Source: Coffea arabica (Eukaryota; Streptophyta; Magnoliopsida; Gentianales; Rubiaceae). Taken from it: a stretch of 64,000 nt of DNA. Under the pieces are notes generated by a model, which was not told where the DNA came from, made no database searches, and worked only from the letters and a program-made list of their open reading frames with translations. The DNA lies in NCBI RefSeq assembly GCF_036785885.1, contig NC_092312.1, positions 10,806,001 through 10,870,000 of the forward strand. Direction: 5' to 3'. Position numbers and translations under genes: made by a program. Positions 36,373 to 49,368 of the stretch are shown piece after piece. Position 1 is the first letter of the stretch; every line of letters begins with the position of its first letter.

Positions 36373-37951
36373 CTAACTCCTGGCTTTGTTACCTATCCCT
36401 TTAGCAAACTCATTCCAATCTGCCGGTCCTTCAATCAAATCCTCCAAAGGGATGACAACATTTTGCTGAAGATTTGCTTTTTCTTCTTCAGGCACATTCT
36501 TACAGTTTATATCATCCATTAGCTGCTTCTCTAGCGATGAGTATACTGCATTATAGAAATCAGAAAATTTTCCCATGGAAACAGTACAATCCTCCTCCTC
36601 CTGAACAGTAGTGCTCAAGTCAACATTTGAAAATGTCTTTCCCGTACCTGATTGTGCCCTAGGAGAGTTTTTCCGGCTTCCATGAGATGTTCCCCCTTCA
36701 TCCAGGAGCTCTACTGAGCTCTCAATGCTTTGTCTTCCACCTGATCCTAGTTCATTTGCAGCATCATTGCTCTGCAGCTTTCTTTTTCTTATCAGAACTT
36801 CATGGATCGTATACTTTAGCATATTTTGTCGATTGGATGTAATACACTGGGCTTGTTTCTCAAGGATTTCTATTTCTTTCACTAAATTTTCTTCCATGTC
36901 TTTCAGCTTCATCATTTCCACCTTCAACGCATCATGTTCTTGCATTAGACTTTCAAATTTCTTTTGCTCTACAGACAAACTCAATTGTCCTTCAGTTTCT
37001 AATGGCTTACATAGATGTGCACTTTGAGTTCCTTGAATTCTTCTCTTAATTTTCTTTAGCCAACTCTTCTTCCCTTTTTGAAACCATGCATTCTGGAATT
37101 CCAATCTATCCCAATTGATCTTTCTGAACCCCTAAAATGTTATAATAGCACCAATCAGTTATGTCTCAATCTTTTCTAATTTCAAAAGGTATTCATCCCA
37201 TGTCACTCAAGGAAAAACAGATAGACAAAGAAAGAACCACGATATCAGATCACACGGTAATAGCAAAGAGAAGATTTTATAAGATATGCAGAGTATGATA
37301 CCTCACATACATCTATATTAATACTGGTAGGCAAGTTCATTTGGTATTCAAGTTTTCTTGCTTTGATTTGCAACTTAGAGAACTCTTAATATAACAGTAA
37401 AAAGTGCCACTTCAAAAAGAAACAATTCGCAAAAGTCACATACACTAGGCAAAACATTATTAAATAATTAAAGAAGTCTACATGAAGATGAGAAAACAGG
37501 AGACAATGCAAGCGGTATGATATTGAAGGATACTCACGTATGTGTTGAGCTGGCAAATGAAGCTCGCAAAGTTGTTGTGCCTGAAGTATTTTCCAAGAAC
37601 CTCAGCAGCAAACCTATGAGGATCCCACACAATGAAGCTGGTGCCACTGGAACTCCATGATATGATGGAATCTGTCTCAGGGTTCTTTACTATGTCATAA
37701 ACCTTGAGCAAGAAGGGAGGTGGCAATCTCACCCGTGAGGATGAAGAGGATGCACCATTAGCATAACCTTCTTTCGCAAGGGGAATTGTAGAAATTGCAG
37801 TAGCTGTAACAATAGCATTGCTACTACTTTCACTAACATCAGTTCCTATTGGTATTGTTGGATTCACTCTCTCCCCCTCATTCTCACCATTTTTCAGCTC
37901 ATATCTGATAGAGTTTGTTACCTCACTTGTCTCCTGGTTTGTTGCTTCCAT
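36373..37951 (-). CDS. Divergent heat-shock transcription factor, class A-like
   Basis: Two exons, 37951-37538 and 37131-36373, give 390 residues. The intron (GTGAGT...TTTTAG) sits between LNTY and GFRK, the position conserved in plant HSF genes. Residues 77-~170 are the winged-helix DNA-binding domain (PPPFLLKVYDIV, ISWSSSGTSFIVW). Residues ~189-243 form the HR-A/B coiled coil for trimerisation. The C-terminus has an aromatic/acidic ADWNEF motif (375-380) like class A activation motifs. Oddities: the recognition helix reads SFICQLNTY, with Cys133 where the family has an Arg that contacts the GAA half-site, and the usual RWEF of the wing is RLEF. The first 76 residues are a low-complexity acidic/Thr-Ser stretch. 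The start is the first ATG in frame; upstream frame lacks one. The subclass is uncertain, possibly A9-like. Confidence 0.88.
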
Positions 37952-39367
37952 ACTTGGCAAGCAGATTTCTTTGTTCTTTTGGGAAAAAAAATTACAAATA
38001 TCTTTTGATAATAAAAACTGTAGCAACTCGGCAACTTGACATTTGCTAATGGTAGCCAACCCAATTCTCCGGGATGAACCTCTACAAGCTTCTGAAACAA
38101 AGCTTTTGTTTTAATGCCAAACATGCACTAGTTACTATATTATTTTCTCATCCCCAATTCTATGTGAAATGTTTTGATGCATCAGGAGATTGTAACTCAC
38201 CTCATATTCCTTGTACACCACACCATCTTCACTTGTTACTCTATCTTGGTAAAGAAGCAGTCCTATCTGTCCTTTATATTCCGTTTTTTATTGTGATATT
38301 CCAAATGTACATGGATAATTAGTCCACCGTTTGGTTGTAAAAGCTACACCTTGTTCAATGATTATATATTAAAGCTCTATTTCTTTCGTGATCTAAACCG
38401 CCAACAAGTTCTAAAATAGGTACACAAAATTTTGCTCTTTTTTTTAATTATTTATTTATGAAGTATTATTATTATTGTTTTTTCTTTTAGTGGGGAAGTA
38501 GGAAGGGGTGGTAGGGGCAAGATAGAAGCCCCATCCTTGACATACGGGATAGATTGTATATTTATTTAGTGCTATTGCGTGTAACCCAAGAGGCCAATAT
38601 AATTAACCGAATTGAATTGAACAAAAACTTTTTGTTTTCTGTTGGTGAACTTAATGCTTAATAGCCGCATTATCCCATTCTTTAACAATAGATACTAATA
38701 CCCTGGGGGAGAAATGTTTCTGGAGTAGAACGACATTCCCATCCAATTGTTGCAATTTCAACAAATTTATGGACAACGGATATCTCGACTTTTAACAACC
38801 TTCACCTTCACGAAACTGAGGCTAACTTACGAGAAATGACTCGTTCATTTTTGCCCCATTCTATAATCGCAGCCTTCTCTTATCTTTATTGTTTATGGTC
38901 ATTTGAATTCTCCTGCAGGTAATCTCAACATGTATCTACAAGTCTCTTAAAAGTCAAATAGCCAAAAAAAAAAAAAAGAAAAGAAAAGAGAGACGACCTG
39001 GACTTGGAAAAGCAACGCATCATGCACGCATCGAGTATAATAAGCAAGCAAAAGCATGAAACCAATTAAATAGAAACAAGAACGCCGCTTAGTCAATATA
39101 TCTCTTGGTAAAAACACCCGCTTTGTTGCCTTTTAGTTCCTCCCCTGCTTTTTGTAACAAACCAAGGAGATTATGTATCCCTATAAACCAACATGTAGAT
39201 TTAACACCAAACTAGCTGCAAAATTGTGATCTCTAATGCCTTTGTTCCAAAACAATTGACACCAAGTTGCTTAAGACAATTGGGAGAAAAATTTGAGATG
39301 GATTAATAGCAAAATTTCCGTCAAAGCCCGTAGAATAAATGAAAGCAGAAAATGAAGCCTTGCTCCC
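37952..39367. other. Spacer between HSF and NDB genes
   Basis: The 5' flank of the HSF gene and the 3' flank of the dehydrogenase gene. AT-rich with short A runs. No supported gene. Confidence 0.55.
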
Positions 39368-42300
39368 TCAAAGGCTGCTGGAGTCCCTGCCAAAAATGAA
39401 ACGCCTCATCCAATCTGATACAACCAATGCCCTTGTACGCCAACTGACTTGCTTGCTGACAATTCAAAGATAGTAGCCAAATGAATCATAAGTATAACAG
39501 TATATGGACATGTATCAATTGCAAGATCTTGCAAGTTCAAAGGACCTTATAGTAGATGAAATGAAGAGGAATTGAGTAGCAAACCTTGCATAAACTGAGT
39601 ACCAGAGCCACTGGGTGCTTTGCCCAATTGAAACCCAATCTCCTGGAAGCTGGGCAGCTGTTTGTTCACCTCCTAAAGGAGCAAATTGTCCAAGATGCCG
39701 GTACCTGAAACAAGCATCAAAGTACATAGCACAAGTAAGAAAACTACAAGCTGCTCATGCAATAACCCTGCAACTTTTCAATAGATTTCTATCTTTGCCA
39801 ACTCTACACAGACAAAGTTTTTTCTTCTGATCCAAGTATTCATTCTCATATGGTGTTTCTTAAGAATCTCTTATCATCTGGTAGAATAAACTGCCTCCAA
39901 ACAAGCTAACATTCTCAAATTGCATCTGAAAAGAAGATTTTTTAATCTCCAACTTCATCTTATTCTCCAAATTGCATTAGTAGGTGTCAGGAGAGTGGAA
40001 TTGTTAATGAGTGGGGATACAGAAGATATCTAACTAAAGGTTCCCCTGATACCTGAAAGGGCGAAAACGATGGCGTCCTTCTCCCCTGAACCTAAGAGGA
40101 CCTTCTGGATTTGTCTCAACCTCCTTCATCCGATTAAAACAATTTGCAAGATAGACACCTTGCTGAGATGCAACCTGTAAAAATATCCTAAAAAAATATT
40201 GCTTCCTGTAACTCGCATGATACGATTGACCAAATTTGGACATCATAGTTAACAAACCTGGGCAGTTGCAGGAAGATTCTTCATCTGAGAATCAACTTGG
40301 GAGAGAGCCGATTTAAATTCTTCAATGTTCACCTCAACAGATTCTTTTACATCATCCCCTTTTGAATCTTTCAAAAGATCAACTAGACTATGCATCTGCT
40401 TATTTTTGAAATATAGTTCCAGCTGAGGATATCTCTCACATATGTCATCAAGGACCTCTTGAAATTCTTTGACTGTAAGAGTACCAGAGTTGTCCTTGTC
40501 TGCCTTTTGAAATATGGCTGCAATATCCTCCTGATGAATTGGCCAAAAGACAGTGATAGCAAATAGACTAAGAGAGTTCTCATCTATCTTTTAAAAATAG
40601 GTGAGACGTGGGCAGTTCTGCATGTAGACACTACTTTTGCAGTCATGATTTATGGAGAATCATGGTAAGACATATAAATACACAACAGATATCTGCACAA
40701 TGAGTTTCAAGCTTTACAAAAACTGAAACAGGTACTACTGCCAAGACCAGAAATCAGCTGCTAAGGGTGGATGCACATTAATATTTTTCCTCTGCTCTCT
40801 TGTTGTGCATGGTTCAGTGTGTGCATCTTAATTTTCTTCCTTTGTCAACTCTTCACATAAGAATGGGACTACATGACTTTAAACAGCAAGAGAATGTAAA
40901 TGGATGGTTATAGAATAGAAACTCTAGGTTTTTTGTCAACCACTAAAGTTGACACCAAAACAGTGCCAGAGACTAGGACAAAAGGGATTTTTTTTTTTTT
41001 TTCTGAAGTTTAGATGAATGTAAGATTTACCATGACTTTGCGTTGATTGATAGTGGCACAATCTCCTACTGCATATATGTTGTCACATCGTTCGACTCGC
41101 AGCCACTCATCAGTTGCTAAAACACGTCTATTACTCTGTAAACAATGAAATGGATCTTAATCCACAGATGTAATAATAAACCAATTATGTCTAGGCACCA
41201 ATATTCTGCATAGATCTGCACAAAGTTGGCAAAATAAAGCTCAATCATATGGACACTGGTGTATAAAGAATATACCTGACCAATTTGCTTCATAAAATCC
41301 ATTATGACAGGGCGTGTCCCAATCCCAGTTGACCAAACGATCATTCCATAAGGCATTGATGATATCTCCCCAGTTTTGATTTCCTTGGTGGAAATTTCCT
41401 TGTCAGATATATTGATAACCATTGACCCGGTCTTTAAATCAATCCCCTCTCTCTTAAATTTTTCTTCTGCAAAAGCTGTGATTCTTTTGTCAAACCTGCA
41501 AATCAGAAAGTTCTATTATATTAACACCAAAAGATACAACAAGACATGCCTAGAAGTCAGATCTGTACTATTCTTCCAAGCAGAGACGGCTTACTATGAA
41601 AGCAATTATCATCTAGGCAAAACACGAACAACTCTGTAGAGGAACATAAACAGCTTGCAGCATGTCGTGGAATGATGTTGACAATACGATTTATGTTAAT
41701 AAATCTTACAAAAGCAACGTGGTACAGTTGCTCTATGTAATACAAGCGTTACTTGGGGTGTTTCTGGCCGTAAGGTCAACAGTTGTTCATCTTGCATTAG
41801 TGCACATTCAACAGTTGCGAATTTAATATGAGAATACTATTGATTCTAGGAATATGATTTTCTAAAAAGCAAAGAAAATTATGATTACCAAAAGGTAAAA
41901 GTCAGTATTCCAAACAACAGAGTAAAATGCATAATCCACAAATAAAAACTCTTAAAGAGATAATAGAGCATGAATTAAGGAGACAAAAAGAAGGTAGCAT
42001 ACACAGATGCAATTAAGGCATGGAAAGAAAGAATTACACATAGCTACAGCCAGAATTAACAAGGGCAGCATATGAAGATATGACAGGTCCCAATGAATAG
42101 AAACAATATTCACAGGTCCCAATGAAGATATGACAAGGGAACCATATTCACAGGATACTCAAGGACATTCGGTCAAGCAGAGTTTCATTATCATAACTTT
42201 GCGTTTCAGCTTAAAATTGTCAACCAATATATCGCACGGCTGCCTTTTGAGTTTTATCATGTTAACCTCTACACTAATCTTGCTACACTATTTTCTTCAG

Positions 42301-44693
42301 TATGAATCAAACATCCTAAAGAGAAGGAAGTGCAGAGAAGAAATTACATATTCAAAATATGATCTGTCGCCTCAAGAAGTGTTATCCGGACCAAATTCTT
42401 GATGTCAGGGTACAATTTGGCTAAATCTTCAGTCAAAAAATCATGGAGTTGTGCTGCAAACTCCACCCCTGTTGGGCCACCACCAACAACGACAAAATGA
42501 AGAATTTTCTTTCTCTCTTCATCACTGAGACTTGGCAGATCAGCTCTTTCAAAACAGTCAATGATGCTCTTACGAATCTTCTGAGCATCTTCCACCTCCT
42601 GCAAGGCGAGCATTTACAAGGAACAGTCAGCAGAGTACTTCTACACATATAGAAGACCCATTCAGTATCATATCATACCCTCAAACAGGGAAAAAAGAAA
42701 AAACTATTATCCACATGAAGAAGAACTAATGCATTTGCATTTCATGGATCACCAGAAAGTAAACTGAGATAGTTGAATTGATTTGGAAAACAAGAGTTCA
42801 GTGCAACTAGGTCCATTTTAACTCATTAATTAAGATGATTGAGTTCCAAGCAAGAACAAGTTGCCAAGGACATATAAGTAGACTTTTTGGAAGTTACCTT
42901 CAAGAAAAGAGTATTTTCAACCACTCCAGGAATGTTGAATGTATTTGAACGAGCTCCCACGCCAATCACAAGGTAGTCAAAGTCGACAACAAATTCTTCT
43001 TTCCCATTCAGATTTGCATTTGCATTAGATTGGCAGTAAACTTTCTTATTTGCAGCATCAATCTTAACACATTCAGCTTCTGAATACTGTATATCTACTT
43101 TTTTCTGCAATAGAAGACAGAAGCATTTTATCTGTGCATCTATAACTTCATAAAAGATTTTAACGACTGAACAAAATGGATGATTAAACTCTGGAACTGA
43201 AGAACTCCTTTTCTGGCCATTGCAACAAAATTTTGCATGATATATTTTGGAAAAATGCACTACCACCAGAAACGGACAAGAAATACTTAATAACCTAAAC
43301 AGAAGCCAATAGCACTTGATAAGAGTAACTTTGAAGATCCTCATAACAAATAGTCAGCAGTAACTCAACCACCCAACAAATGTCTAATCAATCCCTACAG
43401 TTACCTTCCTAATAATGTTGCGAATTGGTTCAACAATGCTGCGAGGTTCCACGGTACCACTTGTAACACTTGGCAGCAAAGGAGTGAATGCAAAGTAATT
43501 ACGTGGTGATATCACCTGGACGTCATATGAAGGATCCTTCAGATTTTTCAAAAAGCTTGTTCCAGCCCAACCAGTTCCAAGTACCACCACCTTCTTTTTC
43601 TTAATCTCGGGTTCAGCTGAATCAACAATATTAGAACTATTCTGTGGTGTTGCATCAGAATACGCAACAAGGCCACTGGTTCCACCACTGACAATTAAAG
43701 AGATATAGAGTTTAAGACAGTATCCAGTGAATCACGGTAGAGTAGTTCCCCCATGAAAGGAGCTATAGGAAAGAGGAACATGAAAGTTATGGGAAAAGGA
43801 TCAGAAAACTGAATAGATTTTCACGTGTCGTTAACATTGGTGGATAGTGGATTTATGAGTTAGGAGCAACTTTTAGAATAATGAAATTTTCGTTTTTTCA
43901 CTTTTTGGTAAACACGTAATATGTAAGCAAGAACCATTAGTTTCAACGTGAGCCTACAACAACACAACTAAGGCAGCTTTATACCATCATCAGTAGATGT
44001 TAAACAACTATTCATTTTCCAAGATCGAGCCTACATATCAACAACTAGTTCAATAAAGTACATAGAAGGGTGAATCTTTTGCTTATTGTGATGTCCACAT
44101 AGACAACCACCAAATTTTGACTCAATCACAGCGAATATTAATGCAAAACCACTTTCTCGTAGCCTAGAATCACAACTTAAGAACCTAATTAACAATCATT
44201 ATTAGCTCCTTAAGGACCATAGCAAATTTTCCACGCTAGCAGAGTGCATCTGAAATTCCAAATCCTAATTCACTTACTCCTAGAAAAGAGAACAGCTAAA
44301 ACAGAGAAATTAATGTCAAACAACACAAGGAATCAAATGATTCACCTATCGTCATCATTTTCACTTCATTAGCTGCTTATACGCTCAAATGAACATGGAG
44401 AAATTCAGAAATCTTAAAACAAATCTTAACCCAAAAAAAAGGAGCGAAACTCAAACTCAACAGCCAAAACGAAGAATAACAAGTAAAAACTTAAAAAAAA
44501 AAAAATTTGAGAGAGAGAGACAACAAAACTACATGAATTATAAACCAAAAATATTCAGAAAGGAAAATGAAAAAAAAAAAGAAAAGAAAAGAGGAATGAA
44601 ACACCTGAGGGCGACGACCAGCAGCAACTTAGAAGTGGAACGATTTTGACGGAAGGTTCTCGAAAATCTCTCCAAAAACGCCATTCCTTGCAT
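39368..44693 (-). CDS. NDB: External alternative NADH:ubiquinone oxidoreductase, mitochondrial (NDB type)
   Basis: Rotenone-insensitive type II dehydrogenase on the outer face of the inner mitochondrial membrane, passing electrons from cytosolic NADH to ubiquinone without proton pumping. Ten GT-AG exons: 44693-44605, 43687-43405, 43104-42898, 42598-42348, 41495-41276, 41135-41031, 40530-40258, 40174-40053, 39704-39585, 39455-39368; total 585 residues, usual for NDBs. The N-terminus is Arg/Ser-rich with a hydrophobic stretch (presequence-like). FAD fold GTGWAG is at 67-72; the NAD(P)H fold GGGPTG is at 232-237. The second fold's strand ends in Glu269 (ITLLEATDH), favouring NADH; NDB1-type NADPH enzymes lack this acid. 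An EF-hand loop DKDNSGTLTVKE (396-407) keeps the Ca-binding positions. The C-terminus ends FIFGRDSSSL. The frame closes perfectly at all junctions, so it appears functional. Confidence 0.94.
42075..42160. repeat. Short tandem duplication in NDB intron
   Basis: GAAGATATGACAGGTCCCAATGAA-type units recur at about 42074-42098 and 42115-42135 with intervening ATATTCACAGG copies. It lies in the intron between exons 4 and 5. Local duplication only. Confidence 0.7.
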
Positions 44694-47600
44694 TTTGATA
44701 ATCTTCTCGCCGATCTCTCTTTCCTCTACTTGAAAGCAAGCGCTACCTACTTGAAAGGATTTTGACGGAAGGTTCTGTGACGTGAATGAAATTAGTTGAG
44801 TTTGAGAAGAGTTTTAGTTAACAGAGCCAATGAAATGAGGAAAGCATGTGAAGACGACGAAACCAAAATGAAAAGCCAAAGAGGCCTAACACTCCAAAGA
44901 GCTGGGAAATGGGAAAAGACAGCTGAAGAAGAAGAAGAAGAAAGTCCTACGGTGCTCCGCTGTATTCATGGCTCTTTTTTTTTCCCCTTTTTTTCAAAAT
45001 TTTTTCATTGCTATTCGAGTTACAGTTTTTCCCCTCCTATTTTTTTCCTTATGTTTCTGTGAAGGATCCGTTTGGCATTTCATTTCCTTCTTTTTTTTTT
45101 TTTTTTCTGATTCCTTTCTTTTGTATTCTTTCTCTTATAATATAACTTATGTGAAATGAAAAAGATAATTGAGTGTGTGCAAGAAATAATAAAAGTTTTT
45201 ATAAATGATACTACCCAAGCCTAGAATTTACTACATAAATTTTATGACTTTTCATCATTTTAATATGATGAATTATAAGGTGTAAAGATGATGGATATTT
45301 GAAATAACAAAGTAGGACTAAATTTAAAACCTGCACGATGTGATGCATGATAGAGATTTTATTACATCTAAATTTGAAAGACAATATCAAGATTAGATCA
45401 AGATATTGATTTATATTAAAATTATTACCAATTATATATTTTTTCTTTTTTTTAAGCAAGTTTTTATTTTAAACTATATTTTTATCTTGAGTCTCCTCTC
45501 CCCATCAATTAGATGTTTTCTTATTATGAACGTGACCAAATTGCTTTTATAAAAATGGTAAAATAAAATTGACGGTAATAAAATCTTTAGACCGTCAAAA
45601 TATGTCTCATTACCTTCAAACAATATTGATTAGTATGGCCTAAATCACCAACCAATTCATAAAACTTGTGAGAATATTTCTCACGCACCTTGTCGTGTTA
45701 CTGTGGATTTCGCGTGAAGAGTTGTACAAGTAAAAACCAAACACATCATCATTTTATATTGCCAATTTCTTAAGTTGCTCGCACCCAAAAAAGGACTCAA
45801 ACTGATACAAATCCAGCCAAACGGAGCTTTACGTGTACGACAGTTCTGAAATATTATATTATTTTTGATTGCCTGACTTGGAGCCCAAGAACCAGACACG
45901 TGTAAATCGGCAGCGGAACGGGGGTGCGAGTGTCATGTGCCACATGTGCTTTGTGATCGTCCGTTTGTCTTTGCACATTTGGCAACCACGTTCAGGCGCT
46001 GCAGATTATTGCCCTCCCTTTACGTTTACTTGACCTAACGGGCCCCACCCAAAGCGTTGAATAATGCAATTTGTTTCCGCCGACACGTAGTGGTACATTG
46101 TGCCTCCATTGTTGTACCTTATAGCCAGCAAAAGAACAAATTTTCAGCATTTTTTTTGGTCTCTGGGGGTTAGAAAAAGAATAGATCTCGTGGCAGAGGC
46201 TAGAGCCAGGCCGCCCTTTGAATTGGCGACTGGTCAACGGAGATCTGACGGCTAAGATGTGTACATATAATAATAAATTTTGAGTTTTTTTATTGAATAC
46301 CCATTAATACACTTAGATTATACTAATTTATCATGTGAGTGCATACATCAATAATTATTATCCTTCCTTATATTTATATTATATTTTTTTAATTAATTAA
46401 TTTTTTTTTGGCCTTAACGTTAAGTGATTGCAGACCCCTGTAAATTTCAAGAAAGTTTCGTCTGCTCCTGTCTGTTGCTTTCTTTGTGGAAAAGTTCAAT
46501 GGCGGCAGACAGCTAAAGAGGAGGAAAGGATGGAAAACTCATTAATCTGTTGAAGGCTAGTTTGTCGTCTCCCACATTTTTGGACTAAGTATCCAGTAGA
46601 GCAAGTTAATTCAAATTTTTATTCAAGAATTTTCCTCATTTAAAGTTCCTTTTTAACACGAAAAGTAAGAAAAAATTAAACTACTTTCATTTTTTTTTTT
46701 TTGGGGGTTTGGAACGTTGAAGGGTGAGGACGAGTACTTCACCTTCACAAGTATGATTTCCGGCCGCAATGCGAATAAATATAGCCCAAGTGTCCGGATT
46801 ATAACACTGCTCATGGCTCATCCACTGGACCAGGCCCAATAAGTCTATCCTCAATTTGATGGTAAAATTACACCATTTTGATGCTACAACCCATTATTGA
46901 TATTTTCTTGTTAGCTAGTCAAAGGTAAGAGATCAGATAGTAGACAAAACGAGAGATTTTCCACTAGCAAAATGAAGAATAATATCCGGGTTTTACACTT
47001 ACTATTTCCTTGTAGCTAAAATAGAGACCTAATGAGAAAGAAGACGATACAATAAGAGACATCTATGTCATTTAATGGAGCCAACTGAGGTCGAAATCCC
47101 TATGATAAATCCATCAAAGCTTCAACATCATGAATAAAGGTTTCTTCTTCTTGGCGATGTTTTGTTCGACAATTTAAGTGGGCTACGTTTGGATATTTCA
47201 TGGCTGATGGGATAGGATGGGGACAAAGGCTTTAGCAAATTCCCTAGTCAATCTTTTCTTTTTTTTTTTTTTTCTTTTTTTTTTTTTTTGTGCTTGTTGG
47301 GAGCACACTTCGCTACCGTCTTTTCTCCTTTATTTAACAGTAAATGTAGTTGAAAGAATATAAAGAAAGAGCCGGTATAAGATAGGAAGTCCTGATTATT
47401 ATTTTTTTTTTCAGAAAATGATAATTATTATATAACCTATTTTATTCTAAACTACAGAAAAGAACCTAAAAAAACTTGTCTTAGGGATTAACAGGTATAC
47501 AAATCTTATTAGATCAAAAAGGTGCTTTGACACCGTCCTTAAATTTTTTTTTTCACTGCAGTAGAGTAGAATTTGAACTCCCGTCTATACCCAAGAACAG

Positions 47601-48687
47601 GAAGTAGTGATTAAAATGGCATAATTTTGATGGAGCTCTAATTCGTGGCTATGGTCAAGGCATCTGACTAGAGAACTGAAAGATAGTGGGACTGGCAATG
47701 ATGGACGCCTTTCTCCAAAAAAAAAAAAAAATACACTGTAGAAAGCAATAATGCTCACCTTTGCAAGAATATGCGCACAGCTGGAGGTAATCCCAAAAAA
47801 AAAAAAAAAAAGATCAATCAAGATATGTTAATGCAAATCAATCGCTAAAGTACAACAAAGATCAAGAGGCAAAGCCATCAAGAAATGGATAAGAGTTTCC
47901 GCCATAATCTAAAATCAATCAAAGACCCACACAGTTTTAACCCGAATACCCGCAAGTGTGCAGCAGATCATGTTCTAAAGCGAAGAACTACCGTAAAACT
48001 TTCAAGAATGTCATTATTGCAGGACCAATCAAAGTCGGTTTGCTTTTCTGTATTTCTTGGTTTAAAAAGCTGCGAAATATTCCAATCTGCTAAAGAATGA
48101 AAGCCATGAGTAGAAATATACCACGCTTTCTTAGCCAAGCAGAGGAAAGTGGGGATATATGGGGGGCTCATTGCCTGACTTTCCAGCGTTGGTAGCAATC
48201 ACATTATCAGGAAGCAACGAAGAAGACTCGAAAAGATAAAAGCAAAGAAAGAAATCCAGATGGTGTGTTGAGTGCCAGTTTCAGCAACTTTTTGGATGTC
48301 AATTCAATTGCCAACGCCTTATTGTTAGGATATCACATGCCTCCACACATTCACTTGCAAAGTACTTTACAAAACAACCTTTTGGCTTTTGCTCTCCCAT
48401 TGCTTTTTTTTTAAAAAAATTTTTAATCTAGCGGTCCAAGATGGGGAGGGAAAACAGAGAAAGAAGGATTTCTCAAAAAGCTAAGGGCATATTAGTCATT
48501 CATAGCCCCCTCGTTAACAGTAAAGCACTCTTAACAATGATCTTATACAACAGTGAACTCAGTATTTACCCAAAACCCTCTAAATCCTACTTATACTACT
48601 CGTACGTCGTATCTATTTTGCGTTGATCAAGGTTAATTGTATCTAAACCTCATCGGAAAACCTTTTGATTTTCCGCCGGGAAGCCCA
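44694..48687. other. Intergenic spacer, no supported gene
   Basis: 44694-44850 is the NDB leader and promoter; a 19-bp exact repeat (GATTTTGACGGAAGGTTCT) occurs both in NDB exon 1 (44642-44660) and 117 bp upstream (44759-44777). The rest is AT-rich with homopolymers. 47560-47735 ends in a long A run and has a faint tRNA-like segment, but I find no target duplication. Confidence 0.55.
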
Positions 48688-49368
48688 TCACATCGCTGGA
48701 GAAAGATCGATCTCAATTAGATTCTCTTCTTCACCATCACTGTACCCCTTCCCTTCCAGTTTGATCTCTATCAACCCATCTCTATCCTCCCCTTCCCACC
48801 GGAAACACATATTCTCCTGCGGGTCCCAATCTCTGATCGCCGGAAAATCCTCATCCGATGAGCTATCCGAATCGTCGGTTTCCGGGTAAAACTTCGACAG
48901 GGATGCGTACCTCTCAATGACGGCCATCTGGGCATCTCTTTTTCCCTCCAAAACGTCGTCCTCATCGTCTTCTTGACCTTCATACTCCTCATATATCACC
49001 TCCAGTGGCGCCCCGACGTCCCACTCAACGAAGGAATCGGTACGAAACGACGTCGGCATGTTGCAAAAGTCTGAACCCAATCCATTTTCGCGATCAACAT
49101 GATGGTCATCATCATGGGTGACACTGAATTCCGCAGAAACGGGATCATTTTCCTTTAAAGTTTCCTCTTGGGAGGTCATGGTTCTCTGGATTGCGCCCAG
49201 TCGAAGAAGGGAAAGTAAGAGAATTGAGGTGGAAATTAGGACCGGGGAGAAGATGATGGAGAGGAAAAGAGTCGGGAAGTAGAGGAAGATTAGAATGCAG
49301 AGAGTGATGATGGTGGAGAATAATGGGTCGTTGACGAGAGAGGAAATTGTTTTTCCTAGGAATGACAT
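48688..49368 (-). CDS. Plant-specific small transmembrane protein of unknown function
   Basis: An intronless 226-residue protein, ATG at 49368. Residues ~14-58 contain one long or two closely spaced hydrophobic helices (STIITLCILIFLYFPTLF; then SPVLISTSILLLSLLRLGAI), so the N-terminus is membrane-embedded. The remaining ~160 residues are strongly acidic, with DDD, EDDEDD and SDSSSDED runs, ending in repeated LIEI(K/D)L units (GLIEIKLEG, NLIEIDLSP). This layout is typical of small plant membrane proteins annotated only as hypothetical. The acidic Ser-rich tail suggests casein-kinase-type phosphorylation, which is inference. No signal or sorting motif is certain. Confidence 0.82.
   Translation of the reverse strand: MSFLGKTISSLVNDPLFSTIITLCILIFLYFPTLFLSIIFSPVLISTSILLLSLLRLGAIQRTMTSQEETLKENDPVSAEFSVTHDDDHHVDRENGLGSDFCNMPTSFRTDSFVEWDVGAPLEVIYEEYEGQEDDEDDVLEGKRDAQMAVIERYASLSKFYPETDDSDSSSDEDFPAIRDWDPQENMCFRWEGEDRDGLIEIKLEGKGYSDGEEENLIEIDLSPAM

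Noticed and set aside
39515..39584. Alternative NDB C-terminus by reading through exon 9 (ARFATQFLF...)
   Set aside because: A good donor (GCAAG/GTTTG) and a final exon at 39455-39368 with the family's usual FIFGRDSS ending exist; read-through is the shadow of the intron.
47560..47735. Possible tRNA-derived SINE with long A tail
   Set aside because: No target duplication found and the tRNA-like match is too weak.
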